From Paractinoplanes polyasparticus (GTDB taxonomy: Bacteria > Actinomycetota > Actinomycetes > Mycobacteriales > Micromonosporaceae): a stretch of DNA of 64,000 nucleotides. Below, piece after piece: positions 8,459-17,388 of the stretch (the first letter of the stretch is position 1; the number at the start of each line of letters is the position of its first letter). The position numbers and the translations under genes were made by a program. The notes beneath the pieces were generated by a model. It had not been told where the DNA came from and made no database searches. It saw nothing but the letters and a program-made list of their open reading frames with translations. Location: the NCBI RefSeq assembly GCF_019710575.1, contig NZ_JAHWFK010000001.1, positions 372,001 to 436,000 on the forward strand, given 5' to 3'.

Positions 8459-8541
8459 ATGATCGGTAGGGTCGGACTCATGCCCCGCACCACGACCGGC
8501 ACCATCCCTGGCCACCCATCGTGACCGGAAGGATCGGGCCC
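8459..8541 (+). promoter_or_regulatory. Duplicated leaderless-type start region upstream of SDR
   Basis: TGATCGGTAGGGTCGGACTC followed by ATG (8480) contains a -10-like TAGGGT (8467-8472) seven bases before the ATG. That ATG opens a 14-codon reading frame ending with TGA at 8522-8524. A closely similar copy, TGACCGGAAGGATCGGGCCC then GTG (8542), precedes the real SDR start, and a third, TGATCGATAGGCTCGACTC, lies at 8209-8227 on the far side of the minisatellite. The triplication suggests local duplication of the SDR promoter and start. Confidence 0.5.
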
Positions 8542-9369
8542 GTGCTCCGCACCGTGGTCGTGACCGGCGCCAGCTCCGGCATCGGGCGGGCTGCCGCTGT
8601 GGCCCTGGCCCGGGGCGGCGACCGGGTGATTCTGCTGGGACGCGACCCGAAGCGCCTCGCTTCGGCGGCTGTCGAGGTGCGCGAGGCGGGCGGGCATACA
8701 CCGCCTACCTACCGGGCGGACTTCGCCGTACTCGATGAAGTGCGCGCCACTGGTGCGCGCCTCGCCGCCGAGCACGAGCAGATCCATGTGCTTGCCAACA
8801 ACGCCGGTCTGCTGGCGCCCGTCCGCCCCCGGACGACTGACGGCCTCGACCCGACCGTGCAGATCAACCACCTGGCGAGCTTCCTGCTCACCCATCTGCT
8901 GCTCGACCGCCTGCGGGCTGCCGCAACGCCGACGTCGCCGGCACGGATCATCACGACATCGTCGGTGGCCGAGGCGTGGGGGACGCTGGACGCGGACCGC
9001 CCCGGCCGCCGGCAGCACCTGCGCTGGCTGGCTTACGGCGCCAGCAAGCAGGCCAACATCCTGTTCACCGTCGAGGCGGCCCGCCGCTGGGCCTCGTACG
9101 GCATCGTTCCGACCTGCTACTTCCCCGGGCTGATTCGCAGCGGATTCGGCACCACCAGCCCTGCCTTCAGCGTGGCCCGCCTTCTCTTCCCCGGTCCCGC
9201 CGAGGGCGCCGACACCCTGACCTGGCTGGCCACGGACCCCGCCGCCCTCGTCCCCGGCGGCTACTTCGCCTGGCGTGCTCCCTTCCGAGCCACCCCGCGC
9301 TCGACCAGCCCCACCCGAGCCGCCCGCCTCTGGCAGTCGAGCCTCGCCGCGGTGGGGCTGACCGGCTGA
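8542..9369 (+). CDS. Short-chain dehydrogenase/reductase
   Basis: A 275-residue NAD(P)-dependent oxidoreductase with a Rossmann fold. Visible features are the cofactor motif TGASSGIG (8-15), NNAG (86-89), the catalytic serine around 140-141 (ITTSSVAE) and the YxxxK pair Tyr165/Lys169 (YGASKQAN). The overall pattern resembles retinol dehydrogenase-like SDRs. GTG 8542 is chosen because it gives the usual family N-terminus directly before the cofactor strand and has a -10-like AAGGAT seven bases upstream; a GTG at 8521 would add seven residues. Substrate unknown; there is no operon partner on the same strand. Confidence 0.85.
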   Translation: MLRTVVVTGASSGIGRAAAVALARGGDRVILLGRDPKRLASAAVEVREAGGHTPPTYRADFAVLDEVRATGARLAAEHEQIHVLANNAGLLAPVRPRTTDGLDPTVQINHLASFLLTHLLLDRLRAAATPTSPARIITTSSVAEAWGTLDADRPGRRQHLRWLAYGASKQANILFTVEAARRWASYGIVPTCYFPGLIRSGFGTTSPAFSVARLLFPGPAEGADTLTWLATDPAALVPGGYFAWRAPFRATPRSTSPTRAARLWQSSLAAVGLTG

Positions 9370-9713
<344 letters not shown>

Positions 9714-10376
9714 CTATTTCCGCTGCGGGAAGTGGCGCTGGAAGAAGCGAAGAGCACTGTCGGCCTCGAACCGGGGCAGCTCGGCGTGGCGGCCGGGGTT
9801 GGCGTGCAGGGTCTTCTCGGTGGAGGCGAAGGCCTCGAAGAGTGCCAGCGCCGACGCCCGGGGCACGAACTCGTCGTTCCACTGCAGGGCGAACTCGACC
9901 GGGACGGTGATGGTCGCCGCGAGGTCGTGACGAGCGCCGGTCAGACCCAGCACCCCGGCCGTGATCCGGTTGTCGGCCGCCATCAGCTCGAGGCCGACAG
10001 CGGCGCCCATCGAGACGCCCCAGAAGCCGGCCGGGCCGCCCGGGGCCAGCCGATCGAGAGCAGCACGCCACTCGGGGACGGCCCGGGTGGCAACGTCGGC
10101 GTTGATCCGGGCGACGCGTTCCGCCAACCCATCGGCCTCTCCTCGCATGGGAGAGCCGACCGGATCGGGTCGGTCGCCGTGCCCCGGCGCATCGAGCGCG
10201 GCGACCCGGAAGCCGGACGCGACCAGCATCCGGGCCCGCCCGGTCACCGACGGAGCGCCCCGGTGCTGGCCGCCACCGTGCGCGATGAGAATGAGCGGCC
10301 CGTCGCCGCCGGGCGGCTCCCACAGCGTGCCCGGAACCGTGTCGTCCAGCAGAAAGTGCTCTTCGGAAAAAGTCAT
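9714..10376 (-). CDS. Alpha/beta hydrolase (dienelactone hydrolase-like)
   Basis: A 220-residue alpha/beta hydrolase. The nucleophile elbow is GVSMG with Ser122, the acid is probably Asp168 in WNDEFVP and the base His197 in NPGRHAEL, giving a complete Ser-Asp-His triad. The oxyanion segment IAHGGGQHRG (31-40) resembles esterases of the dienelactone hydrolase superfamily. No signal peptide is seen, so it is cytoplasmic. The neighbours (SDR on one side, lycopene cyclase on the other) do not define a pathway. Substrate unknown. Confidence 0.8.
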   Translation of the reverse strand: MTFSEEHFLLDDTVPGTLWEPPGGDGPLILIAHGGGQHRGAPSVTGRARMLVASGFRVAALDAPGHGDRPDPVGSPMRGEADGLAERVARINADVATRAVPEWRAALDRLAPGGPAGFWGVSMGAAVGLELMAADNRITAGVLGLTGARHDLAATITVPVEFALQWNDEFVPRASALALFEAFASTEKTLHANPGRHAELPRFEADSALRFFQRHFPQRK

Positions 10377-10523
10377 GACGTGCCCTTCGGAATGCCACAG
10401 TGGCCCTTCCGGGGCGCCGGCTCAGAGAAGCGGCAGAGACCCGGGAAGCGCCCGACCATCGACTGCGTTGATCGGTCTCACCTCCTCGGGTAGCAGTTGC
10501 CGCCGAACCGTATCAGACCGCGA

Positions 10524-11738
10524 TCAGGCCCGGCGCGAGCCGGCCGAGCCCTGTCTCGGAGCTCCTGTGTCAGGGCGGATGCGGGCCAGCGCGTCGCCGA
10601 AAGCCGCGCGGGTCATCGGGAGCAACGGGGTCGACGCCATCAACCTCAGGTCCTCGGCCGGCGTCGTGGTGCCGTCGAGGAAGCGCAGCACGCGTTCGGC
10701 CGGGTTGCGCGCGAACAGGCGGTCGAAGAACGCGACGCCGTCGACCTGTCCGCGGTCGAGGGCGCGCAGTTGCACGGCGTCCATCCACAGGTGCCGGGCC
10801 GGGTAGGGCGGGGCGGGCACCGGCGGGCGGCCGGCGGCGACCGCGCGGGCGATGTCGTCGGCCTGGCGGGCCATCGCCGAGAACGTGAAGCCGGTCGACG
10901 GCCGGGTCGCGCCGCCCGCGGTCCCGAGGCGTACCACTCGCGGGGACGGGTGCGGGTCGAACGGCCCGTCGGTCATCGGGATGACGCCGTCCTCGACCTC
11001 GCGGACCCGGAGCGCGGCCAGATCGAGGCCGAGCAGGGCCGAGTAGCCGCGCAGCGCCGCGTCGTACTCGTCGCCGGTCAGCACGGCCGGCGAGAACTCG
11101 GTGTACTCGACCAGGGCGAACCGGTCGCTGACCGGCAGCACGTAGCCGAACGACACTCCGCGGGCCGGTTGCGGCGTCCGGAAGTCCATCAGCACGGCGC
11201 GGCCGGGGTCGAAGACCGGCTCGTCCGCCTCGAGCCACCAGCCGCGGAAGTGCTGGAGCCAGTTGGTGCGCCCGGGACGCCGGGGCGGACGCGGACGCGA
11301 GTCGAGGGCCCACGCCGCGCGGACCAGGGGCGTGCCGTCGGGGGCCGAGATCAGCACCCGCTCGCCGTCGTCGACGACCTGCTCGGCGCGCTCGGTGATC
11401 CGTACGGCGGAAAGCTCTTTCTCGGCCTGGGCGGCCAGGTCATAGAGGGGCGCCGAGCGCAGCATCGCGTATCGCAGCGGGCGCAACGGCAGCGCGCGGC
11501 GGCCGGTCGGGGTGACCACGTCGGCCTCGTCCCAGCTCGCGCTGAGCAGCGGGTCGAGGAAGGTGCCGGGGGTGCCCCAGAACGCCCACGTACGGTCCTG
11601 GCCGCGTTTGTGCACTGGGTCGACGATCGCCACCCGGGCGCCAGCGCCTTGGCGCCCCAGCGCGGCCAGCACGAGCGAGGCTGCGCCACCCCCGCCGATC
11701 AGGGCCAGATCCACGTCCACGGGTTCGCTCACCGGCAC
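10524..11738 (-). CDS. crtY: Lycopene cyclase (CrtY/CrtL type)
   Basis: A 404-residue FAD-dependent flavoprotein of the classical lycopene cyclase family, which closes the ionone rings of lycopene without net redox change. The N-terminus has the dinucleotide fold LALIGGGGAASLVLAAL, and DRTWAFWG, RYAMLRSAPLYDLAAQ, MDFRTPQ and GTAGGATRPSTGFTFS are recognisable family motifs. The start is a GTG at 11738, with a second GTG at 11732 almost as likely. No crtE, crtB or crtI is visible nearby, so other carotenoid genes must lie elsewhere. The head region faces the CBS-BON gene across 80 bases. Confidence 0.85.
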   Translation of the reverse strand: MPVSEPVDVDLALIGGGGAASLVLAALGRQGAGARVAIVDPVHKRGQDRTWAFWGTPGTFLDPLLSASWDEADVVTPTGRRALPLRPLRYAMLRSAPLYDLAAQAEKELSAVRITERAEQVVDDGERVLISAPDGTPLVRAAWALDSRPRPPRRPGRTNWLQHFRGWWLEADEPVFDPGRAVLMDFRTPQPARGVSFGYVLPVSDRFALVEYTEFSPAVLTGDEYDAALRGYSALLGLDLAALRVREVEDGVIPMTDGPFDPHPSPRVVRLGTAGGATRPSTGFTFSAMARQADDIARAVAAGRPPVPAPPYPARHLWMDAVQLRALDRGQVDGVAFFDRLFARNPAERVLRFLDGTTTPAEDLRLMASTPLLPMTRAAFGDALARIRPDTGAPRQGSAGSRRA

Positions 11739-11818
11739 AGCCTGTCATGCCGGTCCGGAGCGGGAGCCGGGGACTTTCGACTCTGCCGGCAGCGCCCTTC
11801 CCGGGGCATGCTGAGCGG

Positions 11819-12418
11819 GTGCGAGCCAAGGACGTCATGAGCAGCCCGGTGCACACCGTCGAGCCCGGTGCGCCGGTGGAGGACGCGGCGGCGGTGATGG
11901 CCGCGCGGGCGGTCACGGCGCTGCCGGTGGTGGACGGGGCAGGCCGCCTGGTAGGCATCGTCAGCGAGGGCGACCTGTTGTGGCGGCGGGTGCCGGTAGA
12001 CCCCACGGCGCAGCTCAACCGCTCCCCCGCGGCGCCGGCCATCCGCCCCGGCCGGGTCGCCGAGGTCATGTCGCGGTCGCCGGTCACCACCCGCCCGGAC
12101 GCCGACCTGGCCGAGGTCGCCGAGACGATGCTGATGTACGACGTCCGCAGCATGCCCGTCCTCGACGGCGACACCCTGGCCGGCATGGTCAGCCGTCGGG
12201 ACATCCTGCGCGCGATGGTCCGCACCGACGAGACCCTCGTGCGGGAGGTGCAGCACCGCCTCGACGAGTACGCCCTGGGCCGCTGGACCGCGTCGGTCCA
12301 CAAGGGAGTCGCGACCGTCGCGGGCTCGTTCGCCGACTCGACGGAACGCGAGATCGCGGCCGTCCTGGCCCGGACGGTCCCCGGCGTGGCCGACGTGCGG
12401 ATCGAGCCGCCGCGGTGA
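11819..12418 (+). CDS. CBS-domain pair with C-terminal BON domain
   Basis: A 199-residue cytoplasmic protein. Two CBS motifs form a Bateman module: VMSSPVHTVEPGAPVEDAAA with VGIVSEGDLL first, then VMSRSPVTTRPDADLAEVAE with AGMVSRRDILR. A BON-like domain follows (about 140-199). Such proteins bind adenine nucleotides and are thought to sense energy state. GTG 11819 gives a start just before the first CBS strand; the reading frame extends upstream by 24 residues of low-complexity sequence that I exclude. GCATGC-like -10 sequence close to the GTG suggests a leaderless transcript. Confidence 0.8.
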   Translation: MRAKDVMSSPVHTVEPGAPVEDAAAVMAARAVTALPVVDGAGRLVGIVSEGDLLWRRVPVDPTAQLNRSPAAPAIRPGRVAEVMSRSPVTTRPDADLAEVAETMLMYDVRSMPVLDGDTLAGMVSRRDILRAMVRTDETLVREVQHRLDEYALGRWTASVHKGVATVAGSFADSTEREIAAVLARTVPGVADVRIEPPR

Positions 12419-12432
12419 GCGTGGCCCGTCCC

Positions 12433-12438
12433 TAGACT
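12433..12438 (+). promoter_or_regulatory. -10 box of a leaderless promoter
   Basis: TAGACT ends six bases before the ATG of the ABM-like gene at 12445, the spacing expected when transcription begins at the start codon. No Shine-Dalgarno sequence is present. Confidence 0.5.
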
Positions 12439-12444
12439 GCGAAG

Positions 12445-12756
12445 ATGATTGCGCGAATGTGGCGGGGCTGGGTGCGAACCGAGAAGGCGGACGACTACGT
12501 CGCCTACATCGAACGGACCGGCCTGGCCGGTTACCGCGAGACGCCGGGCAACCGGGGCGCCGAGATGTGGGTGCGCGACCTCGGTGACGGCCGCTCCGAA
12601 GTGACGACGCTCAGTTGGTGGGACTCGCTCGACGACATCCGCGGCTTCGCCGGCGACGACATCTCCCGGGCCGTCTTCTATGCCGAGGACGACGAGTATC
12701 TGGTCGACCGCGAGGCCACGGTGACCCACCACGAGGTCGTTCGCCGCGTCGGCTGA
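12445..12756 (+). CDS. Small ABM-like (dimeric alpha-beta barrel) protein
   Basis: A 103-residue protein starting MIARMWRGWVRTEKADDYVAY. The pattern of a first beta strand ending in WRGWV, a helix, then EMWVRDLGDGRSEVTTLSWW resembles antibiotic biosynthesis monooxygenase or stress-responsive dimeric barrels. No catalytic residues can be assigned. It is preceded by a leaderless-type -10 and stands as a single gene between the CBS-BON gene and the secreted glycosidase. Biological role unknown. Confidence 0.7.
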   Translation: MIARMWRGWVRTEKADDYVAYIERTGLAGYRETPGNRGAEMWVRDLGDGRSEVTTLSWWDSLDDIRGFAGDDISRAVFYAEDDEYLVDREATVTHHEVVRRVG

Positions 12757-12887
12757 GAGGCGGCTCGATCCGGCGAGGCGGTCGCATTATTTCAGGAACC
12801 CGTCCAAGTATTGCGTTCGTGTGAACAGAACTGTCACGATGACCGTCGATCCGTTCCCCGAATCCCCCGGATCGACAGGAGTCCCCC

Positions 12888-14981
12888 ATGCCCGTCACCC
12901 GACGAACCCTGCTGTCTACGGCGGCCTTCGGCTCAGCCGCGGCCCTGCTTACCGATCTGTCCCCCGCCTCCGCCGCCTCGCCGCCGGGCGATGTCGTCGG
13001 CAAGATCAGCGTCGGCTACCAGGGCTGGTTCGCCTGCCCGGGCGACGGCGCGCCGATCGGCGGCTGGTGGCACTGGAGCCGCGACCGCTTCCAGCCGCCC
13101 TCGCCTGCCAACACGACGATCGTGTCCTGGCCCGACATGCGCGATTTCACCCACGCCTATCCCACCGCCTACCCGAATCTCGGCGACGGCCGGACCGCGA
13201 CGCTGTTCTCTTCGTATGACCAACAGACAGTCGACACCCACTTCCAGTGGATGCGCACCTACGGCATCGACACCGCGGCCCTCCAGCGCTTCAATCCGAC
13301 GGGCGACGAAGGGCCGACCCGCGATGCCATGACCCTGAAGGTGCGGACGGCGGCCGAGGCCACGGGCCGCAAGTTCTACATCATGTACGACGTCACGAGC
13401 TGGACGTCGATGCAGAGCGAGATCAAGGCGGACTGGACAGCCAAGATGTCGGCTCACACGGCGTCGCCGGCGTACGCCCGGCAGAACGGCAAACCGGTCG
13501 TCTGCATCTGGGGTTTCGGCTTCTCCGACGACGCCCGCCCGTTCGCTCCCGGCCCGTGCCTCGACGTCGTGAACTGGTTCAAGGCCCAGGGCTGCTACGT
13601 GATCGGCGGCGTGCCGACCTATTGGCGCGAGGGTAAGAACGACAGCCGGACTGGCTTTTCCGACGTCTACCGCGCGTTCAACATGATCTCGCCGTGGATG
13701 GTGGGCCGCACCGGCACGCTCGACGGTCTCGACTGGTTCCTGGCCAACGTGAACACCGCCGATCAGGCCGAGTGCAACGCGTACGGCATCGACTATCAGC
13801 CCTGCGTGCTGCCCGGCGACCTGTCGACCGGCGCCCGGCACCACGGCGACTTCTACTGGCGCAGCCTCCACAACATGATCAAGCTGGGCGCCCAGGGCCT
13901 GTACGTGTCGATGTTCGACGAGTTCAACGAGGGCAACCAGATCGCCAAGACCGCCGAGACAGCCGCCTCCGTCCCGGCCGGCAGCGGCATCCGGCCGCTC
14001 GACGAGGACGGCACGTTCTGCTCGTCCGACTACTACCTGCGCATCACCCAGGACGGCGGCCGGATGCTGAAGGGCCAACTCACCCTCACCGCCGTGCGCC
14101 CGACGCCACCCGTCACCGGGACGACACCGCCGCCGCCCACCGGGGACCTCGCCGCCGGCAAGGCAGCCACCGCCGGCAGCACCAACGGCCCCTACTCGCC
14201 GGCCAATGCGGTCGACGCCAGTTCGTCGTCCTATTGGGAGAGCGTGGGCTCGCTGCCGCAGTGGTTCCAGGTCGATCTGGGGGCCGGCTACGCGGTCAAC
14301 CGGCTGGTGCTGCGGCTGCCCGCGGGCTGGGAGCGGCGCACGCAGACCATCACCGTGCAGGGCAGCACCAACGGCACGACCTTCACGACGCTCGCCGGCT
14401 CGACCGGCTACGTCTTCGACCCGGGCACCGGGAACACAACGACAGTCACGCTGTCGGGTGCGACGGTCCGCTACGTACGGCTGAGCTTCGCGGCCAACAC
14501 CGGCTGGCCCGCCGCCCAGCTGGCGCAATTGCAGGCGTACGCGGAAAGCTCGCCGCCGCCGCCGCTCGCCGGCGACTTGGCTCGGGGCAAGCCGGCCTCG
14601 TCGAGCGGCCAGGCCCAGGCGTACGGGCCCGGTCACGTCGTGGACGGTGACGCCGGAACCTACTGGGAGAGCGCGAACAACGCGTTCCCGCAGTGGATCC
14701 AGGTCGACCTGGGCTCGGCGACCGCGGTGAGCCGGGTCGTTCTGAAGCTGCCGTCCGGCTGGGGTGCCCGTTCGCAGACGGTGGCCGTCGCCACCAGCAC
14801 GAACGGCACCGCCTTCACCAACTTCGCGGCCGCGGCGGCCCGGGCCTTCGAGCCAGCTGCCGGCAACACGGTGACCGTCAACGGCTCGTCCGTTCAGGCG
14901 CGGTACGTGCGGGTGACCGTGACCGCCAACACCGGCTGGCCCGCCGGCCAGTTGTCGGCCCTGGAGGTCTACGCCACTTGA
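12888..14981 (+). CDS. Secreted GH71/99-like glycosidase with two F5/8C domains
   Basis: A 697-residue exported protein. The N-terminus VTRRTLLSTAAFGSAAALL is a Tat signal with a twin arginine, ending near an ASA site. The catalytic part (about 35-400) starts VGKISVGYQGWFACPGDG and contains FYIMYDVTSW and SMFDEFNEG, matching the GH71/99-like (endo-alpha-mannanase/xylosidase-like) family with acidic residues on barrel strands. A Pro/Thr linker leads to two F5/8 type C (CBM32-like) domains at about 415-550 and 560-697; their parallel DLAAGKAAT / DLARGKPAS starts suggest duplication. AGGAG about ten bases upstream supports the start. Likely acts outside the cell on alpha-linked polysaccharide. 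Confidence 0.82.
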   Translation: MPVTRRTLLSTAAFGSAAALLTDLSPASAASPPGDVVGKISVGYQGWFACPGDGAPIGGWWHWSRDRFQPPSPANTTIVSWPDMRDFTHAYPTAYPNLGDGRTATLFSSYDQQTVDTHFQWMRTYGIDTAALQRFNPTGDEGPTRDAMTLKVRTAAEATGRKFYIMYDVTSWTSMQSEIKADWTAKMSAHTASPAYARQNGKPVVCIWGFGFSDDARPFAPGPCLDVVNWFKAQGCYVIGGVPTYWREGKNDSRTGFSDVYRAFNMISPWMVGRTGTLDGLDWFLANVNTADQAECNAYGIDYQPCVLPGDLSTGARHHGDFYWRSLHNMIKLGAQGLYVSMFDEFNEGNQIAKTAETAASVPAGSGIRPLDEDGTFCSSDYYLRITQDGGRMLKGQLTLTAVRPTPPVTGTTPPPPTGDLAAGKAATAGSTNGPYSPANAVDASSSSYWESVGSLPQWFQVDLGAGYAVNRLVLRLPAGWERRTQTITVQGSTNGTTFTTLAGSTGYVFDPGTGNTTTVTLSGATVRYVRLSFAANTGWPAAQLAQLQAYAESSPPPPLAGDLARGKPASSSGQAQAYGPGHVVDGDAGTYWESANNAFPQWIQVDLGSATAVSRVVLKLPSGWGARSQTVAVATSTNGTAFTNFAAAAARAFEPAAGNTVTVNGSSVQARYVRVTVTANTGWPAGQLSALEVYAT

Positions 14982-14983
14982 CG

Positions 14984-15042
14984 TTCCTCATCGTCGGGGC
15001 GGCCGAGCACCATGAGTCGCGAGCCGCCTCGACGATGAGGAA
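14984..15042. terminator. Strong 20-bp stem hairpin after glycosidase gene
   Basis: Arm 14984-15003 (TTCCTCATCGTCGGGGCGGC) pairs with 15023-15042 with a single G-U wobble and a 19-base loop. It begins three bases after the glycosidase stop. The right arm ends exactly at the start of the oxidoreductase remnant. No U-tract; likely a rho-independent-like actinomycete terminator or a residual repeat. Confidence 0.75.
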
Positions 15043-15240
15043 GTGGGAACAACGCCCGGCGCGCGGGTGATCGGAACCGGCCGCGCCGCCGACCGTGACA
15101 CGGTTCTCGAACTCGGCGCCGACGCCTTCCTCGACCTGAGTCACGACCTGCTCAAGAGGGGCGGACCGGTCGAGACCGCCGCCGCCGTCGCCCCGGCCAC
15201 GCGGTTGATGGGAAGAGCAATCATTCAGGTACGGCCGTGA
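15043..15240 (+). pseudogene. Remnant of an MDR-family NADP-dependent oxidoreductase
   Basis: The 65 codons read GARVIGTGRAADRDTVLELG near the start, which is the cofactor-binding strand-helix of zinc-type quinone oxidoreductases, normally found near residue 170 of a roughly 310-residue protein. The end, ATRLMGRAIIQVRP, resembles the family C-terminus (…RGKIVLVP). N-terminal and central parts are missing, so this is an internally deleted fragment, not a working enzyme. It overlaps the stop of the convergent FAD oxidoreductase by 16 bases. Confidence 0.65.
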
Positions 15241-16238
15241 CCGGGTCGCAGACCGGCCAGCTCGGCCGCGTCGACGCCGCCCACGACCTCTGAGGCGATG
15301 AGCCGCCCGGCACTGGGCGCCAGGGTCACGCCCGAGTGCATCACGGCCACGTAGGCGCCCTCGACGCCCGGGACGGGGCCGATCAGCGGCAGGCCGTCTG
15401 CCGGCATGGGACGCGTTCCCAGCCGTACGCCGAGCAATTGGACAGCATGGGTGTCGAACGTCGCGACGAGGCGGCGCCGCATCGCCTCGCCCGCTTGGCG
15501 CAGCTCGTCGTGGTCGGTCTCACCGTGGTAGGCGTCGGCGACCAGCAGCTCGCCGTCGGCTGCCTCCCGCACCTCGAGCTCCGGCGTGACGACCAGCGTG
15601 CGGACGAGACCGGGCGGCGCGGCGAAACGCATGAGCAGCGCCGGGGACGGATTCACCGGCAGGTCGAAGCCCAGCGGCGACAGCAGCGCGGGCGCGTCGG
15701 CGCCGGCTGCCACCACGACGGTGTCGGCGTCCACACCGCCACCGGACCACCGCACGCCGGCGACGCGGCCGTCCCGTGCGAGGACGGCGGCGACCGCGGT
15801 GTTGGCCATCAGCCGCGCGCCGTGACTCCGGGCCGCGCGCACCAGAGCTTGAGTCACGGCAACGGGATCCACCGCGCCGTGGCTCTCGAGGAAGACCGCG
15901 TGCGCAGGTGGCTCCCGCAGATGCGGCTCCAGCCGGGCCGCGTCGGTGATCGGCTCGCCTTCGCCGCAGAGCAGCACGCCGCGCCACCGCACCTGCAGAC
16001 CCGGCACGTCCGCCTCCCACCGCCGCCAGTCCCGCAGGACACCGCGCCGCAGTGCCGTACTGGCATCGACCGCGTCGCCACTCCGCGGCTCGCCGATCCA
16101 GGCGAACGAGTCCGCGGTCACCCCCGACCCGGGAAGCGCCTTGTCGATGAGCACGACGTCGCCACCGGCCCGCGCCGCCTCGTACGCCACCGCCGCCCCG
16201 ACGATGCCCGCGCCCACCACCACGATCCGCGTGCCCAT
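15225..16238 (-). CDS. FAD-dependent oxidoreductase (DAO family)
   Basis: A 337-residue flavoprotein of the D-amino-acid oxidase/glycine oxidase family. The N-terminal RIVVVGAGIVGAAVAYEAAR is the FAD-binding dinucleotide fold, followed by DVVLIDKALPGSGVT. The C-terminal GLPLIGPVPGVEGAYVAVMH with HSGVTLAPSAGRLIASEV is the conserved FAD-facing segment of the family. I start at the ATG at 16238 (GGCGGG upstream); the frame is open for 47 more codons that lack homology. Substrate probably an amino acid or N-methyl amino acid; context gives no clue. Confidence 0.82.
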   Translation of the reverse strand: MGTRIVVVGAGIVGAAVAYEAARAGGDVVLIDKALPGSGVTADSFAWIGEPRSGDAVDASTALRRGVLRDWRRWEADVPGLQVRWRGVLLCGEGEPITDAARLEPHLREPPAHAVFLESHGAVDPVAVTQALVRAARSHGARLMANTAVAAVLARDGRVAGVRWSGGGVDADTVVVAAGADAPALLSPLGFDLPVNPSPALLMRFAAPPGLVRTLVVTPELEVREAADGELLVADAYHGETDHDELRQAGEAMRRRLVATFDTHAVQLLGVRLGTRPMPADGLPLIGPVPGVEGAYVAVMHSGVTLAPSAGRLIASEVVGGVDAAELAGLRPGHGRT

Positions 16239-16362
16239 CCCGCCAGCCTGCCACCCGGCGACGAACTGCCCACCGAGTTCCGATCGGAGGGAACCGATCG
16301 GACGGCCGATGTCTTTCGGACGGTGACGAAGGTTCACTGGCGACAGACCGACGGGGCAGGCC

Positions 16363-17388
16363 ATGACGCAGCGCATCAAAGAACTGCTGGACGACGCGGT
16401 TTCCGGTGTGGAGCCGAGAACGCTCGACCCAGCCGGTGCGGTCGTACGGCGAGGGCGCTCGCAACGGCGGCGGACGGTGCTGGCGACGGCGTTGGCCGTC
16501 CTGGCCGTCGTGGGCGGGGGCGGGCTGGCCGCGCCTCAGCTCCGGCCGGGGCCGCCGCCCCGAGTCGCTGACGTCGACCGGCAGCCACCGGTGCCGCGCT
16601 TCGTGGACGGTGTGGTGCTTTCCGGCGGGCTGCGGCTGCCGGTGCCGGCCGGCTGGCAGGCCATGGCCGGCGGACAGGACAAGCCGTGCGCCGATCCGGC
16701 TCACACCGTGCTCATCGCCGACTTCACCAAGCCCCGGGAGGACTCCACGACTGCCTGCCCCTACGCCGCGATCACGGTGTGGGTCAGCGACCAGGGGATG
16801 GAGGCGCCATCCGGTGGCTTCCTCACCGACAAACGCATCGTCAAGACACCGCCGATCTCGATGACGCTGCCGGGTGGCGAGCCGGTCTGGGTCTCGAACC
16901 GGATCGACGAGGTGGACCCGGACCGGAATCGGTCAGGCCGTGCGTACGACCTGGAACTGGTCCTCCCGTGGTCGCGCACCATCGTCTATCTGCGGATGAG
17001 CCGCCTCGACGCCCAGCGGGTCGTCGGCACCCTCCGCGCCGAGCCGGTCGAGGGCGGTGTGCTCGCCGTGCCCGACGTCCCGGCCGTCGCCGAGCTGATC
17101 GCGCCCGGCCCCGACGACGAGATCTATCCCAGGCACAGCAGGACGACCGACAAGGCAACGATCGCCGATGTCGTACGGCTGCTGCGCGAGCAGACCGAAG
17201 CCGTCGCCGACCGTGAGGCCTGCGCGAGCCCGGCCCAGAAAGGCCTGCGACTCGACATCGGCACGGCCCATGTGGTCGTCGCCCTCGGCCCGCACTGCCA
17301 GGAGGCCGTCTCGTCAGCGGGCGGCCGGGTGCGATTCGACGACGCCGCGGTGACCGAGCTCGAGCAGCTGTTCGGGATCGACCGATGA
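16363..17388 (+). CDS. Membrane-anchored anti-sigma-like partner protein
   Basis: A 341-residue protein with a short cytoplasmic N-terminus (1-35, starting MTQRIKELLDDAVSGVEPRT), one transmembrane helix (about 38-58) and a long extracytoplasmic domain with four or more cysteines. The layout, and the ATGA overlap with a downstream SigE-family sigma factor, fit a transmembrane regulator that holds and releases that sigma. It lacks an obvious HxxxCxxC zinc anti-sigma motif. Gene order here is regulator first, sigma second, the reverse of the usual order. The exact mechanism is inference from context. Confidence 0.65.
   Translation: MTQRIKELLDDAVSGVEPRTLDPAGAVVRRGRSQRRRTVLATALAVLAVVGGGGLAAPQLRPGPPPRVADVDRQPPVPRFVDGVVLSGGLRLPVPAGWQAMAGGQDKPCADPAHTVLIADFTKPREDSTTACPYAAITVWVSDQGMEAPSGGFLTDKRIVKTPPISMTLPGGEPVWVSNRIDEVDPDRNRSGRAYDLELVLPWSRTIVYLRMSRLDAQRVVGTLRAEPVEGGVLAVPDVPAVAELIAPGPDDEIYPRHSRTTDKATIADVVRLLREQTEAVADREACASPAQKGLRLDIGTAHVVVALGPHCQEAVSSAGGRVRFDDAAVTELEQLFGIDR

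Noticed and set aside
7565..8701. 378-residue extended protein with a long Gly-Ala repeat N-terminus
   Set aside because: The extension is only the hexamer minisatellite read through in frame; DUF998 homology begins at 8209.
10524..11738. Carotenoid biosynthetic cluster
   Set aside because: Only the cyclase is present; no crtE, crtB or crtI homologue lies in the window.
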